DNA of 64,000 bases from Hydrogenobacter sp. T-8 (lineage in GTDB: Bacteria; Aquificota; Aquificia; Aquificales; Aquificaceae). Positions 56,086 to 62,892 of the stretch are shown piece after piece (within the stretch, counting starts at the first letter, position 1; each line of letters opens with the position of its first letter). The stretch is from assembly GCF_011006175.1 (NCBI RefSeq), contig NZ_CP048795.1, forward strand, positions 620,001 through 684,000, read 5' to 3'. The position numbers and the translations under genes were made by a program. Below the pieces are notes generated by a model. The model did no database searches. It saw nothing but the letters and a program-made list of their open reading frames with translations, and had not been told where the DNA came from.

Positions 56086-56119
56086 TAAAAACAAAATACC
56101 CCCTGTGGATACAGGGGGT
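56086..56119 (-). terminator. Terminator/attenuator between rplL and rpoB
   Basis: On the minus strand ACCCCCTGT (56119-56111), a four-base loop and ACAGGGGGT (56106-56098) make a perfect 9-bp stem, followed by ATTTTGTTTTTATT. It lies about 33 bp after the rplL stop. As in many bacteria it should cut most ribosomal-stalk transcripts before rpoB, while rpoB has its own promoter right behind it. Confidence 0.88.
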
Positions 56120-56151
56120 GAGCTTTGTAGAACCTTCGCATAAGGACAGGT

Positions 56152-56541
56152 TCACTTTATTTCTACTTCTGCACCAGCCTCCTTCAGCTTGGCTGCAATC
56201 TTCTCCGCTTCCTCCTTTGAAACGCCCTCCTTGACAGGCTTGGGTGCACCCTCCACGAGGTCCTTTGCCTCCTTAAGACCAAGTCCGGTGAGCTCTCTAA
56301 CCACCTTTATAACGTTTATCTTGTTGGCTCCGGCGGACTTGAGTATCACGTCAAACTCTGTCTTCTCCTCAACCGCAGGTGCTCCAGCGGCGGGTGCTCC
56401 AGCGGCAGCCACAGGTGCTGCGGCTACCATGGCTGCGGATACGCCAAACTTCTCCTCGAGCTTCTTGACGAGCTCTGCAACCTCGAGCAGTGTCATACTG
56501 CCTATGGCTTCAACGATCTCGTCAATGGTAAGTGTTGCCAT
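56152..56541 (-). CDS. rplL: 50S ribosomal protein L7/L12
   Basis: This 129-residue stalk protein has an N-terminal dimerisation domain ('[20 protein letters not shown]'), an Ala/Gly-rich hinge ('[17 protein letters not shown]') and the C-terminal factor-binding domain ('[20 protein letters not shown]', '[20 protein letters not shown]'). It recruits translational GTPases. GGAGGT lies upstream of the ATG. A terminator follows. Confidence 0.97.
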   Translation of the reverse strand: MATLTIDEIVEAIGSMTLLEVAELVKKLEEKFGVSAAMVAAAPVAAAGAPAAGAPAVEEKTEFDVILKSAGANKINVIKVVRELTGLGLKEAKDLVEGAPKPVKEGVSKEEAEKIAAKLKEAGAEVEIK

Positions 56542-56556
56542 GTCTATACCTCCTTA

Positions 56557-57090
56557 TTAAGATTTCTTTTCTTCTATAGCTTTAAGTGTAAGCACAAGTT
56601 TTTGAGGTGCGGACTTGAGAGCCATAACAAGAGCATATATGGGTGCCTGAATGGCTCCCATAAGCTTGGAGACCAGCACCTCTTTGGGCGGAAGTTCCGC
56701 AAGAGCCTGCACCTCTACAGGCTTTAAAAATCTTCCTTGCATGTATGCACCCTTTATCCTCCCAAGGGGCTTTTCCTTATCAAGCTCTTTCATAAAATCA
56801 AAGAGGATTTTTGCAACCTTAACAGGGTCACCATACGCGAAGGCAAAGGCAGTGGGACCAGTGAGGACTTCCCTATGGTCTGCCACCACTGTGTTCATAA
56901 AGGCTCTGTAAAAAAGAGTATTTTTACCCACAAGCATTTCTCCTTCTGCATCCTTTAAGTCCGCTCTGAGTTTTGTAATAGCCTGAGCGTCAATGCCAGT
57001 AAAGTCAAAAAAGACCACAAGGCTTGACCTTTGTATTCTCTCGCTGTAGGCATTTATCAGCTTGCCCTTCTCTTCCCAGCTTTTTCTCAT
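56557..57090 (-). CDS. rplJ: 50S ribosomal protein L10
   Basis: This 177-residue protein has 'SSLVVFFDFTGIDAQAITKL', 'RADLKDAEGEMLVGKNTLFY', 'LTGPTAFAFAYGDPVKVAKI' and a C-terminal helix that binds L7/L12 dimers. It anchors the stalk to 23S rRNA. The gene lies 15 bp before rplL. The spacer that often holds the L10 autoregulatory leader is replaced here by a small ORF (57101-57454). Confidence 0.96.
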   Translation of the reverse strand: MRKSWEEKGKLINAYSERIQRSSLVVFFDFTGIDAQAITKLRADLKDAEGEMLVGKNTLFYRAFMNTVVADHREVLTGPTAFAFAYGDPVKVAKILFDFMKELDKEKPLGRIKGAYMQGRFLKPVEVQALAELPPKEVLVSKLMGAIQAPIYALVMALKSAPQKLVLTLKAIEEKKS

Positions 57091-57100
57091 TTTTTACCTC

Positions 57101-57454
57101 CTACATTAAGTTCATATACTTGAGCAGTCTTGCTACTTTGTCATCTTCGTCTTCAAAGGGTCTTATCATAGTTCTCCTATCCCATAAAGCAAAACCTATT
57201 GTAACTGCGGTTATAGCAGAAAAAATACCAGCAAGCATCCAAAGGAAGTTCATAAGGTCGTCTATCCTTTTGTTCACATCTTCTATCCTTTTGTTCGTGT
57301 CTTCTATCCTTTTGTTGATATCCTCTATCCTCTTGTTTAGTTGTTCCAAAGTGGCTTTTATCTCCGCTATATCTCTGACTATTTGCCTTTCTTCTTGAGG
57401 TGTAAAGGCAAAAGAGACACACACCAAGCTCAAAGACACGAGCATTTTTATCAT
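57101..57454 (-). CDS. Membrane coiled-coil protein inserted in the ribosomal operon
   Basis: I do not recognise a family with a known role. This 117-residue protein has an N-terminal signal-like segment ('[14 protein letters not shown]'), a coiled coil with four near-identical 7-residue repeats of x-NKRIED (about residues 39-66), one membrane span ('[20 protein letters not shown]') and a short charged tail. It starts inside the rplA stop codon (ATGA) and ends 10 bp before rplJ, so it is translated with the L1-L10 unit. A membrane protein at this place is unexpected. Confidence 0.65.
   Translation of the reverse strand: MIKMLVSLSLVCVSFAFTPQEERQIVRDIAEIKATLEQLNKRIEDINKRIEDTNKRIEDVNKRIDDLMNFLWMLAGIFSAITAVTIGFALWDRRTMIRPFEDEDDKVARLLKYMNLM
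57257..57340 (-). repeat. Four 21-bp in-frame tandem repeats
   Basis: The stretch encodes x-NKRIED four times, each unit 21 bp, with the variable residue being L, I, T or V. It gives one heptad of coiled coil per repeat, so expansion or contraction changes the coil length without breaking the frame. Confidence 0.75.
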
Positions 57455-58176
57455 GCTACGAGCTCCTGAAGTCTCCTGAGGGTAGTAGAAACATCCAGCT
57501 TAACAGAGGGGCTCATGGTAAGGCTTAAGGCTATTCCCTTCACATACTGACCCTTAGCACCTGGGGGCTTTGCCTTCACAACCGCATCTATGGCGGTGTA
57601 TATGTTCTGTATTAGCTTTTGCTCCTCAAAGGATATCTTACCCACGGGCATATGCAGGTTTCCTGTTTTGTCAACTCTGAACTCCACTCTTCCCTTTTTA
57701 GCTTCTTCTATAGCCTGCTTTAGGTTTGTGGTGACCGTTCCAGTTTTCGGGTTTGGCATAAGACCCTTTGGACCCAGTATCTTACCGAGCTTTGCCACCT
57801 TGGGCATTATCTCAGGAGTTGCTATAACCACGTCATAGTCCACCCACTCTTCTTTGGCTATCTTGTTTATGAGGTCTTCGCCACCCACATAGTCCGCACC
57901 TGCGTCCTTTGCTATCTTTTGATATTCACCCTCTGCGAGCACCAAGACCTTTAGCTCCCTGCCAAGACCATGGGGTAATACCACCGAGCCTCTTACCATC
58001 TGGTCCGCATACTTGGGGTCAACTCCGAGCCTCATGGCAAGCTCCACCGTCTGGTCAAACTTGGGACCACAACCTGCATGAAGTTTTTTGAGAACTTCTA
58101 CTGCTCCTTCTACTGTGTAAAAGGCATCCTTGTCATAAAGCTCAAGACATTTCTGATATCTCTTTCCTCTCTTCAT
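57451..58176 (-). CDS. rplA: 50S ribosomal protein L1
   Basis: This 241-residue protein has '[20 protein letters not shown]', '[20 protein letters not shown]', '[20 protein letters not shown]' and '[19 protein letters not shown]'. L1 forms the mobile stalk at the E site. It follows rplK by 4 bp and overlaps the small membrane ORF by 4 bp. Confidence 0.97.
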   Translation of the reverse strand: MKRGKRYQKCLELYDKDAFYTVEGAVEVLKKLHAGCGPKFDQTVELAMRLGVDPKYADQMVRGSVVLPHGLGRELKVLVLAEGEYQKIAKDAGADYVGGEDLINKIAKEEWVDYDVVIATPEIMPKVAKLGKILGPKGLMPNPKTGTVTTNLKQAIEEAKKGRVEFRVDKTGNLHMPVGKISFEEQKLIQNIYTAIDAVVKAKPPGAKGQYVKGIALSLTMSPSVKLDVSTTLRRLQELVA

Positions 58177-58180
58177 GGCT

Positions 58181-58615
58181 CTACTCCTTCCATCCTTCTA
58201 CTTCTATGCCCATACTTCTGGCGGTTCCCACCACCTGCTTCATGGCAGCCTTGAGGTCTCGTGTGTTCATGTCTTTGAGCTTGAGCTTTGCTATCTCTTC
58301 TACCTGCTGTAGGTTCACTTTACCCACTTTCTGCTTTTTGGGGTCCGAAGAACCTTTTTGTAGTTTTGCTGCCTTTTTGAGAAGATAAGAAACCGGTGGT
58401 GTTTTAAGTATAAAGCTAAAGCTCCTATCTTGGTAGATGGTTATTACCACAGGCACCACAGTTCCAGGCTCAAAATCCTTGCTTGCGGCGTTGAACTGTT
58501 TTACAAACTCCATTATGTTAACACCATGCTGACCCAGTGCAGGACCCACTGGCGGTGCAGGTGTTGCCTGCTGGGCAGGTAGCATAAGTTCAACTGTTGC
58601 AGTTACCTTTTTCAT
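58181..58615 (-). CDS. rplK: 50S ribosomal protein L11
   Basis: This 144-residue protein has '[20 protein letters not shown]', '[20 protein letters not shown]' and the C-terminal rRNA-binding domain ('[20 protein letters not shown]', '[12 protein letters not shown]'). It forms the base of the factor-binding stalk. Its start overlaps the stop of the coiled-coil ORF upstream (ATGA). Confidence 0.97.
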   Translation of the reverse strand: MKKVTATVELMLPAQQATPAPPVGPALGQHGVNIMEFVKQFNAASKDFEPGTVVPVVITIYQDRSFSFILKTPPVSYLLKKAAKLQKGSSDPKKQKVGKVNLQQVEEIAKLKLKDMNTRDLKAAMKQVVGTARSMGIEVEGWKE

Positions 58616-59019
58616 CCTTTTTCCTCCTTTCTTCTTTCCATAGAGAGGGTAAGTAGCATGTTCATAAGAGTATCAAGTCTTTGGTTTATATGCCTAAGCT
58701 CAGCCCTTGTTTCTTCTTGATACTTTTCCTGCCTGTCTTCTATCTTATTAAGACGCTCCGTAAATTCGTTTCTAAGTGCCTTTATGTGTCCAAGTAGCTC
58801 CTCTTTATCCTTTTCCTGTTTTTCCTCTAACCTCCTTATATATCCAAACAGTTCTTGCTTATCCCTCTCTTGTTTTTCTTCCAACCTTTTCATGTATCCG
58901 AGCAGTTCCTGTTTGTCCTTTTCCTGTTTTTCCAGTATGGCGGCGGTTCTTTCATCCACTATGTTGTATATAAGTTCAAGAGTCACCTTTTTAATTGCAC
59001 CACCTATCCACTCTCTCAT
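58612..59019 (-). CDS. Coiled-coil protein between nusG and rplK
   Basis: This 135-residue protein is of unknown function. It is almost entirely coiled coil, with three 18-residue repeats (residues 28-81) of the form LEEKQExDKQELxGYxxR, then another charged helix and a '[11 protein letters not shown]' end. It has no membrane segment. It starts inside the nusG stop and ends inside the rplK start (ATGA at both ends), so it is tied by translation to a transcription factor and a ribosomal protein. The usual nusG-rplK junction has no gene here. Confidence 0.65.
   Translation of the reverse strand: MREWIGGAIKKVTLELIYNIVDERTAAILEKQEKDKQELLGYMKRLEEKQERDKQELFGYIRRLEEKQEKDKEELLGHIKALRNEFTERLNKIEDRQEKYQEETRAELRHINQRLDTLMNMLLTLSMERRKEEKG
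58777..58938 (-). repeat. Three 54-bp in-frame tandem repeats
   Basis: Three units of 54 bp encode 18-residue blocks beginning I/L-L/E-EKQE and ending with a GY/GH pair and two basic or small residues. An 18-residue period equals one 7- plus one 11-residue coiled-coil step, so the coil stays continuous. Confidence 0.8.
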
Positions 59020-59741
59020 AGCTTCTCCACCTGAGAATAATCTAATTCAACGGGTGTGAGTCTGCCAAAAATGCTTACTAAGACAACCACCTTTTCCTTC
59101 TCTGGATGCACCTCTTCCACCGTGCCAGTAAAGTTCATAAAAGGACCCTCTATAACCCTTACCTGGTCGCCCTTTTCAAAGAGAATTCTGACAGGCTTTA
59201 CACCCTTCTTCACAAAGGCAACTATTCTTTCCACCTCCTTTTCATCAAGGGGTGCAACCCTTCCTCCAACTAACACAGGTTTATAAACGTGAGGCGTCTT
59301 TTCTATGGCACGCATAAGCGCATCGTTCATGACCGCCTTTATAAGGAGGTATCCAGGAAACATCTTAGACTCAAGGATAACTTTCGCTTCTGTCTTATTC
59401 TCTTTACAAGTTATCTTCTGACCAGGCTTTGATATGGGAGGTGCTTCTATGCATACATCACCCTCCACACTCTCTATTACCCTTACCTCTCCGTTCTCTA
59501 TCCTAAAGGTAGTAACACCCTTTTTACCAAGCACGCTTATATCTCTATTGTTGCCACGCAAAGATAGTCTATACTTTTCCTTACCCATAGTCTTTATGAC
59601 CACCTTTTCCTCCGCAGGGACAATAACCTCTTCTACCTGCCCAAGCAATCCCTCAAGCTCAAGGACTTTTAGCAGGTTTTCCCTTGCGGTAGCCTCCTTG
59701 CCTGCCTCTACCTGCAGTGCATACCACTTAAACTCATCCAT
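59016..59741 (-). CDS. nusG: Transcription termination/antitermination factor NusG with inserted domain
   Basis: This 241-residue protein has an N-terminal NGN start '[20 protein letters not shown]', the NGN end '[20 protein letters not shown]', and a C-terminal KOW domain '[20 protein letters not shown]'. It binds RNA polymerase and couples it to Rho or S10. About 65 extra residues lie inside NGN (roughly 48-120, strand-rich), as described for Aquifex NusG. The neighbouring secE and rplK are canonical, but a coiled-coil ORF sits between nusG and rplK. Confidence 0.96.
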   Translation of the reverse strand: MDEFKWYALQVEAGKEATARENLLKVLELEGLLGQVEEVIVPAEEKVVIKTMGKEKYRLSLRGNNRDISVLGKKGVTTFRIENGEVRVIESVEGDVCIEAPPISKPGQKITCKENKTEAKVILESKMFPGYLLIKAVMNDALMRAIEKTPHVYKPVLVGGRVAPLDEKEVERIVAFVKKGVKPVRILFEKGDQVRVIEGPFMNFTGTVEEVHPEKEKVVVLVSIFGRLTPVELDYSQVEKL

Positions 59742-59743
59742 CT

Positions 59744-59935
59744 TTAACCCCTCAAAGAAAGCAGAAAGTGTATAAGCCTGGTAAACACAAGGTCAAAGAC
59801 CCACAGGCTTATACCAAAGGTCAAAGAGAATATTATAACACTAATCGTTGCCTTTATCACCAAGTTCCTCTTTGGCCAAGAAACCTTATCAAGCTCCTTC
59901 CTTACGCTCTTTATAAATTCCTTAAGCCTTTCCAT
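59744..59935 (-). CDS. secE: Preprotein translocase subunit SecE
   Basis: This 63-residue protein has '[20 protein letters not shown]' followed by one membrane span ('[20 protein letters not shown]'), the minimal SecE. It clamps SecY in the translocon. The ATG at 59935 gives the family N-terminus and starts 12 bp after tRNA-Trp; an in-frame extension upstream would run through the tRNA. It is 2 bp from nusG. Confidence 0.95.
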   Translation of the reverse strand: MERLKEFIKSVRKELDKVSWPKRNLVIKATISVIIFSLTFGISLWVFDLVFTRLIHFLLSLRG

Positions 59936-59947
59936 CCTTCTTCCCTG

Positions 59948-60020
59948 CGGGGCGCGGAGGACTCGAACCCCCAACCGCGGGATTTGGAGTCCCGCGCTCT
60001 GCCAATTGAGCTAGCGCCCC
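59948..60020 (-). tRNA. trnW: tRNA-Trp (anticodon CCA)
   Basis: The 73 bases fold into a full cloverleaf: acceptor GGGGCGC with GCGCCCC, a T arm with GGTTCGAG, and an anticodon loop CTCCAAA giving CCA. The discriminator is G and no CCA is encoded. Its first base is also the last base of the rpmG stop codon. It sits between rpmG and secE in the tuf-secE-nusG unit, a place known for tRNA-Trp in several bacteria. Confidence 0.97.
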
Positions 60021-60178
60021 TATTTGACCTCTCTATGTAGTGTGTGCTTTTTGCACCACTTGCAGTATTTCCTAAGCTCCATTCTCTGAGGATGCTTTTG
60101 CTTGTTCTTTGTTATGGAGTAGTTCCTCCTTTTGCACTCAGTGCACGCAAGCACCACCACTTCTCTCGCCGCAGCCAT
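60020..60178 (-). CDS. rpmG: 50S ribosomal protein L33, zinc-binding (C+) form
   Basis: This 52-residue protein reads '[20 protein letters not shown]' and later '[19 protein letters not shown]'. Four cysteines (C12, C15, C39, C42) form the zinc site of the C+ form of L33. It binds near the E site of the 50S subunit. It follows tuf by 10 bp. Its TAG stop uses the first base of tRNA-Trp as its G, so RNase P cleavage removes the last base of the stop codon from the mRNA. Confidence 0.95.
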   Translation of the reverse strand: MAAAREVVVLACTECKRRNYSITKNKQKHPQRMELRKYCKWCKKHTLHREVK

Positions 60179-60188
60179 CTTTTACACC

Positions 60189-61406
60189 TCACTCAATAAT
60201 TTTTGTGACCACGCCAGCACCAACAGTCCTTCCACCTTCCCTTATGGCAAACCTAAGCTGTTCTTCCATAGCCACTGGCTTGATAAGCTCCACCTCTATC
60301 TCCACATTGTCCCCAGGCATCACCATCTCTTGTCCCTCTGGCAACTTCACCACCGTCCCTGTCACGTCCGCTGTCCTAAAGTAAAACTGTGGCCTGTAGT
60401 TCACAAAAAATGGCGTGTGCCTTCCACCCTCTTCCTTGCTTAGCACATACACCTGTGCCCTAAACCTCTTGTGGGGCTTTACCGTCCCAGGCTTTGCCAA
60501 CACTTGACCCCTCTCCACATCGTCCTTGCCTACTCCCCTTAGCAATACTCCCACATTGTCACCCGGTAGTGCCTCGTCAAGTATCTTCCTAAACATCTCT
60601 ATGGAGGTTGCCACTGTCTTTAGTGGCTCTTCCCTAAGCCCTACCACCTCCACTTCCTCTCCAGGCTTTAGCACGCCCCTCTCTACCCTTCCTGTCACAA
60701 CTGTTCCACGACCTGAGATGGTAAACACGTCCTCTATGGGCATGAGGAAGGGTTTGTCCGCTTCTCTTTGTGGTGTGGGTATATATTCGTCAAGGGCTTC
60801 CATTAACTGCACTATGGCGTTGCACCACTGGTCTGGTTTGCCTGCGTCTAACTCTTGCAATGCTCCAAGAGCTGAACCACGAATCACTGGCACTTCATCT
60901 CCTGGAAACTCATACTTGGATAACAGCTCTCTCACCTCAAGTTCTACAAGGTCTAAAAGTTCTGGGTCATCTACCATATCGCATTTGTTCATAAAGACTA
61001 CTATGTATGGCACGTTAACTTGTCTTGCCAGTAGCACGTGTTCTCTTGTCTGTGGCATGGGTCCGTCTGCTGCGGAAACCACAAGTATGGCTCCGTCCAT
61101 CTGTGCTGCGCCTGTTATCATGTTCTTTATGTAGTCTGCGTGTCCTGGGCAGTCTACGTGTGCGTAGTGTCTTTTGGGCGTCTCGTATTCTACGTGTGTG
61201 ATGTTTATGGTTATGCCTCTTTCTTTTTCTTCTGGTGCTTTGTCAATCTCTTCGTATCTCATGCACTTGGCTTTACCGCCTGGCATTACGCCTGCAGCAA
61301 GCACGCAGGTTATGGCTGAGGTGAGCGTGGACTTGCCGTGGTCTACGTGTCCTATGGTGCCTACGTTAACGTGTTCCTTTTCTCTTACAAACTTCTCCTT
61401 TGCCAT
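60189..61406 (-). CDS. tuf: Elongation factor Tu, copy 2 (tRNA-tuf unit)
   Basis: This 405-residue EF-Tu has the same motifs as copy 1 and differs at two residues (Val in '[10 protein letters not shown]', Ile in '[10 protein letters not shown]'). The DNA is also almost identical, including the ribosome site AGGAGGTAAGGCA. It lies 18 bp after tRNA-Thr(GGU), reproducing the E. coli thrU-tyrU-glyT-thrT-tufB arrangement. Confidence 0.98.
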   Translation of the reverse strand: MAKEKFVREKEHVNVGTIGHVDHGKSTLTSAITCVLAAGVMPGGKAKCMRYEEIDKAPEEKERGITINITHVEYETPKRHYAHVDCPGHADYIKNMITGAAQMDGAILVVSAADGPMPQTREHVLLARQVNVPYIVVFMNKCDMVDDPELLDLVELEVRELLSKYEFPGDEVPVIRGSALGALQELDAGKPDQWCNAIVQLMEALDEYIPTPQREADKPFLMPIEDVFTISGRGTVVTGRVERGVLKPGEEVEVVGLREEPLKTVATSIEMFRKILDEALPGDNVGVLLRGVGKDDVERGQVLAKPGTVKPHKRFRAQVYVLSKEEGGRHTPFFVNYRPQFYFRTADVTGTVVKLPEGQEMVMPGDNVEIEVELIKPVAMEEQLRFAIREGGRTVGAGVVTKIIE

Positions 61407-61424
61407 TGCCTTACCTCCTGTTTA

Positions 61425-61497
61425 AGCCCAGGACCGGACTTGAACCGGCGACCTCACCCTTACCAAGGGTGTGCTCTGCCTACTGAGCTACCTGGGC
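61425..61497 (-). tRNA. trnT: tRNA-Thr (anticodon GGT)
   Basis: The 73 bases form a cloverleaf with acceptor GCCCAGG/CCTGGGC. The anticodon stem CACCC/GGGTG encloses TTGGTAA, so the anticodon is GGT (Thr ACC/ACU). The discriminator is T and CCA is not encoded. It is the last tRNA before tuf. Confidence 0.97.
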
Positions 61498-61517
61498 GAA
61501 GTTTTTCTTACTAAAAA

Positions 61518-61589
61518 AGCGGGCGACGGGACTCGAACCCGCGGCCTGCTGCTTGGAAGGCAGCTGCTCTACCACTGAGCTACGCCCGC
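61518..61589 (-). tRNA. trnG: tRNA-Gly (anticodon TCC)
   Basis: The 72 bases have acceptor GCGGGCG/CGCCCGC, and an anticodon loop CTTCCAA giving TCC (Gly GGA/GGG). CCA is not encoded. Its 5' end directly touches the CCA of the preceding tRNA-Tyr with no spacer. Confidence 0.97.
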
Positions 61590-61676
61590 TGGTGGAGGGG
61601 GCAGGATTCGAACCTGCGTAGGGCGGAGCCCGGGGGATTTACAGTCCCCTGCCTTTGACCGCTCGGCCACCCCTCC
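61590..61676 (-). tRNA. trnY: tRNA-Tyr (anticodon GTA) with encoded CCA
   Basis: Acceptor GGAGGGG/CCCCTCC, the anticodon loop CTGTAAA giving GTA, and a long variable arm identify a class II tRNA-Tyr (84 bases plus CCA at 61592-61590). It is the only tRNA here followed by CCA, and its end abuts tRNA-Gly. Confidence 0.97.
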
Positions 61677-61686
61677 TAAGCCTCAG

Positions 61687-61758
61687 AGCTGGCGGTGGGG
61701 GTCGAACCCACGACCGCGGGATTACAAATCCCGCGCTCTGCCACTGAGCTACGCCAGC
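61687..61758 (-). tRNA. trnT: tRNA-Thr (anticodon TGT)
   Basis: The 72 bases have acceptor GCTGGCG/CGCCAGC, and the anticodon loop TTTGTAA giving TGT (Thr ACA/ACG). No CCA is encoded. It is the first product of the promoter at 61775-61803. Confidence 0.97.
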
Positions 61759-61774
61759 TTAAAGGCAATATTAA

Positions 61775-61803
61775 ATCATATCACCTTTTGGGCTTTTAGT
61801 CAA
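61775..61803 (-). promoter_or_regulatory. Vegetative promoter of the tRNA-tuf operon
   Basis: On the minus strand TTGACT (61803-61798), a 17-bp spacer and TATGAT (61780-61775) form a strong promoter. Transcription would start near 61767, a few bases before tRNA-Thr(UGU), and drive tRNA-Thr-Tyr-Gly-Thr, tuf, rpmG, tRNA-Trp, secE, nusG and beyond. Confidence 0.75.
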
Positions 61804-61815
61804 GGAAAAGAAAAA

Positions 61816-61888
61816 TAGGCACGGGCGGACTTGAACCGCCGACCTCCTCCTTGTAAGGGAGGCGCTCTGCCAACTGAGCTACGCGCCT
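61816..61888 (-). tRNA. trnV: tRNA-Val (anticodon TAC)
   Basis: The 73 bases have acceptor AGGCGCG/CGTGCCT (one G-U pair) and anticodon loop CTTACAA giving TAC (Val GUA/GUG). The discriminator is A; no CCA is encoded. It lies 57 bp upstream of tRNA-Thr(UGU) and has its own -10 box. A T-rich tract (TTTTTCTTTTCC) follows it without a clear hairpin. Confidence 0.97.
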
Positions 61889-61898
61889 TGAAGGAAAT

Positions 61899-61904
61899 AG
61901 TATA
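61899..61904 (-). promoter_or_regulatory. -10 box (TATACT) of tRNA-Val
   Basis: TATACT on the minus strand lies 10 bp before the first base of tRNA-Val. No good -35 is seen at the usual distance. Confidence 0.45.
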
Positions 61905-61925
61905 ACACAAACTTCAGCTTAGGGC

Positions 61926-61931
61926 TATAAT
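61926..61931 (+). promoter_or_regulatory. -10 box TATAAT seven bases before the radical SAM gene
   Basis: A consensus TATAAT ends 7 bp before the ATG at 61939. ATAACA lies 18 bp upstream (61902-61907) as a possible -35 with four of six matches. The mRNA would be leaderless or nearly so. Confidence 0.55.
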
Positions 61932-61938
61932 TTATCCC

Positions 61939-62892
61939 ATGACCAGTATGCAGGCAACAGCAACCAGAAGGCTCTACTACTCTCTAAAGGACTATCTAAA
62001 AGAGAAGTACGGCAGGCGAGTGCAAAAGATAACAGTTGCACTACCCTTTACCTGTCCCAACATAGATGGCACAAAGGCAAGGGGTGGATGCACCTACTGT
62101 TTTTCTGGCACAAGACCCGCACACCTTGAGCCATACATTCCTCTGCGTCAACAGATAGAGGAGGGCATAAGAAGGGCAAAAAACCGATACGGTGAAAGGC
62201 TCTACTTTTTCATATACTACCAGTCCTACTCTAACACCTACGGAGAGTATGAATACCTCAAGTCTGTTTACGACACCGCTCTTGAATTTGAAGAGGTGGT
62301 GGGTATAGATGTGGGGACTCGTCCAGACTGTGTTCCAGAGTGGGTGCTTGACCTTCTTGAAAGCTACTCAAAAAGAGGGCTTGAGGTATGGGTAGAATAT
62401 GGGCTCCAGAGTGCTAACTTCAAAACCCTGAGGTTTATAAACAGGGCTCATGGAGTTTCTGACTTTGTGGATGCGGTGCTGAGGACAAAGAAAAGAAACC
62501 TAAAGGTGTGTGCCCACATAATCTTGGGACTGCCTTACGAAGACCAAGAAGACATGCTTGAAACGGGCAAGCTCATAGCAAGCCTACCAGTAGATGGCAT
62601 AAAGATTCATCCTTTACATATAATAAAAAACACAAAGATGGCGGAACAGTATCTAAGGGGTGAGTTTGCTGTGCTTAGCCTCCAAGAGTATGCAAAAAGA
62701 GCTGTTGACATTCTGGAAATACTACCACCACAGATGGTAATACATAGGCTCACTGGAGAGGTAGAACCAGACAGGCTCATAGCACCAGACTACTGCACCT
62801 ATGCTAAGAAGCAAGAGGTCATAAAGGCAATAGAAGAAGAGCTTGTAAGACGAGGAAGCTATCAAGGCTGTAAGCAACCCTTTAACCGATGA
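61939..62892 (+). CDS. Radical SAM protein, YhcC (TIGR01212) family
   Basis: This 317-residue protein has the unusual cluster motif C39-P-N-x-D-G-x11... ending G-G-C51-T-Y-C54, as in the YhcC family, where the usual CxxxCxxC spacing is widened. 'YYQSYSNTYGEYEYLKSVYD', 'VGIDVGTRPDCVPEWVLDLL' and 'HIILGLPYEDQEDMLETG' follow, also family features. It binds a 4Fe-4S cluster and S-adenosylmethionine; the reaction is unknown. The ATGA overlap ties it to the cation transporter gene. Confidence 0.88.
   Translation: MTSMQATATRRLYYSLKDYLKEKYGRRVQKITVALPFTCPNIDGTKARGGCTYCFSGTRPAHLEPYIPLRQQIEEGIRRAKNRYGERLYFFIYYQSYSNTYGEYEYLKSVYDTALEFEEVVGIDVGTRPDCVPEWVLDLLESYSKRGLEVWVEYGLQSANFKTLRFINRAHGVSDFVDAVLRTKKRNLKVCAHIILGLPYEDQEDMLETGKLIASLPVDGIKIHPLHIIKNTKMAEQYLRGEFAVLSLQEYAKRAVDILEILPPQMVIHRLTGEVEPDRLIAPDYCTYAKKQEVIKAIEEELVRRGSYQGCKQPFNR

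Noticed and set aside
42685-61406. tuf duplication as part of a mobile element
   Set aside because: There are no inverted ends, transposase or target-site repeats. Both copies lie in their classical operon positions.
37459-61900. CRISPR array, insertion sequence or prophage within the long ribosomal array
   Set aside because: The only repeats seen are the tuf pair and the small in-frame repeats in two ORFs. No spacer-repeat pattern, transposase, integrase or attachment site is visible.
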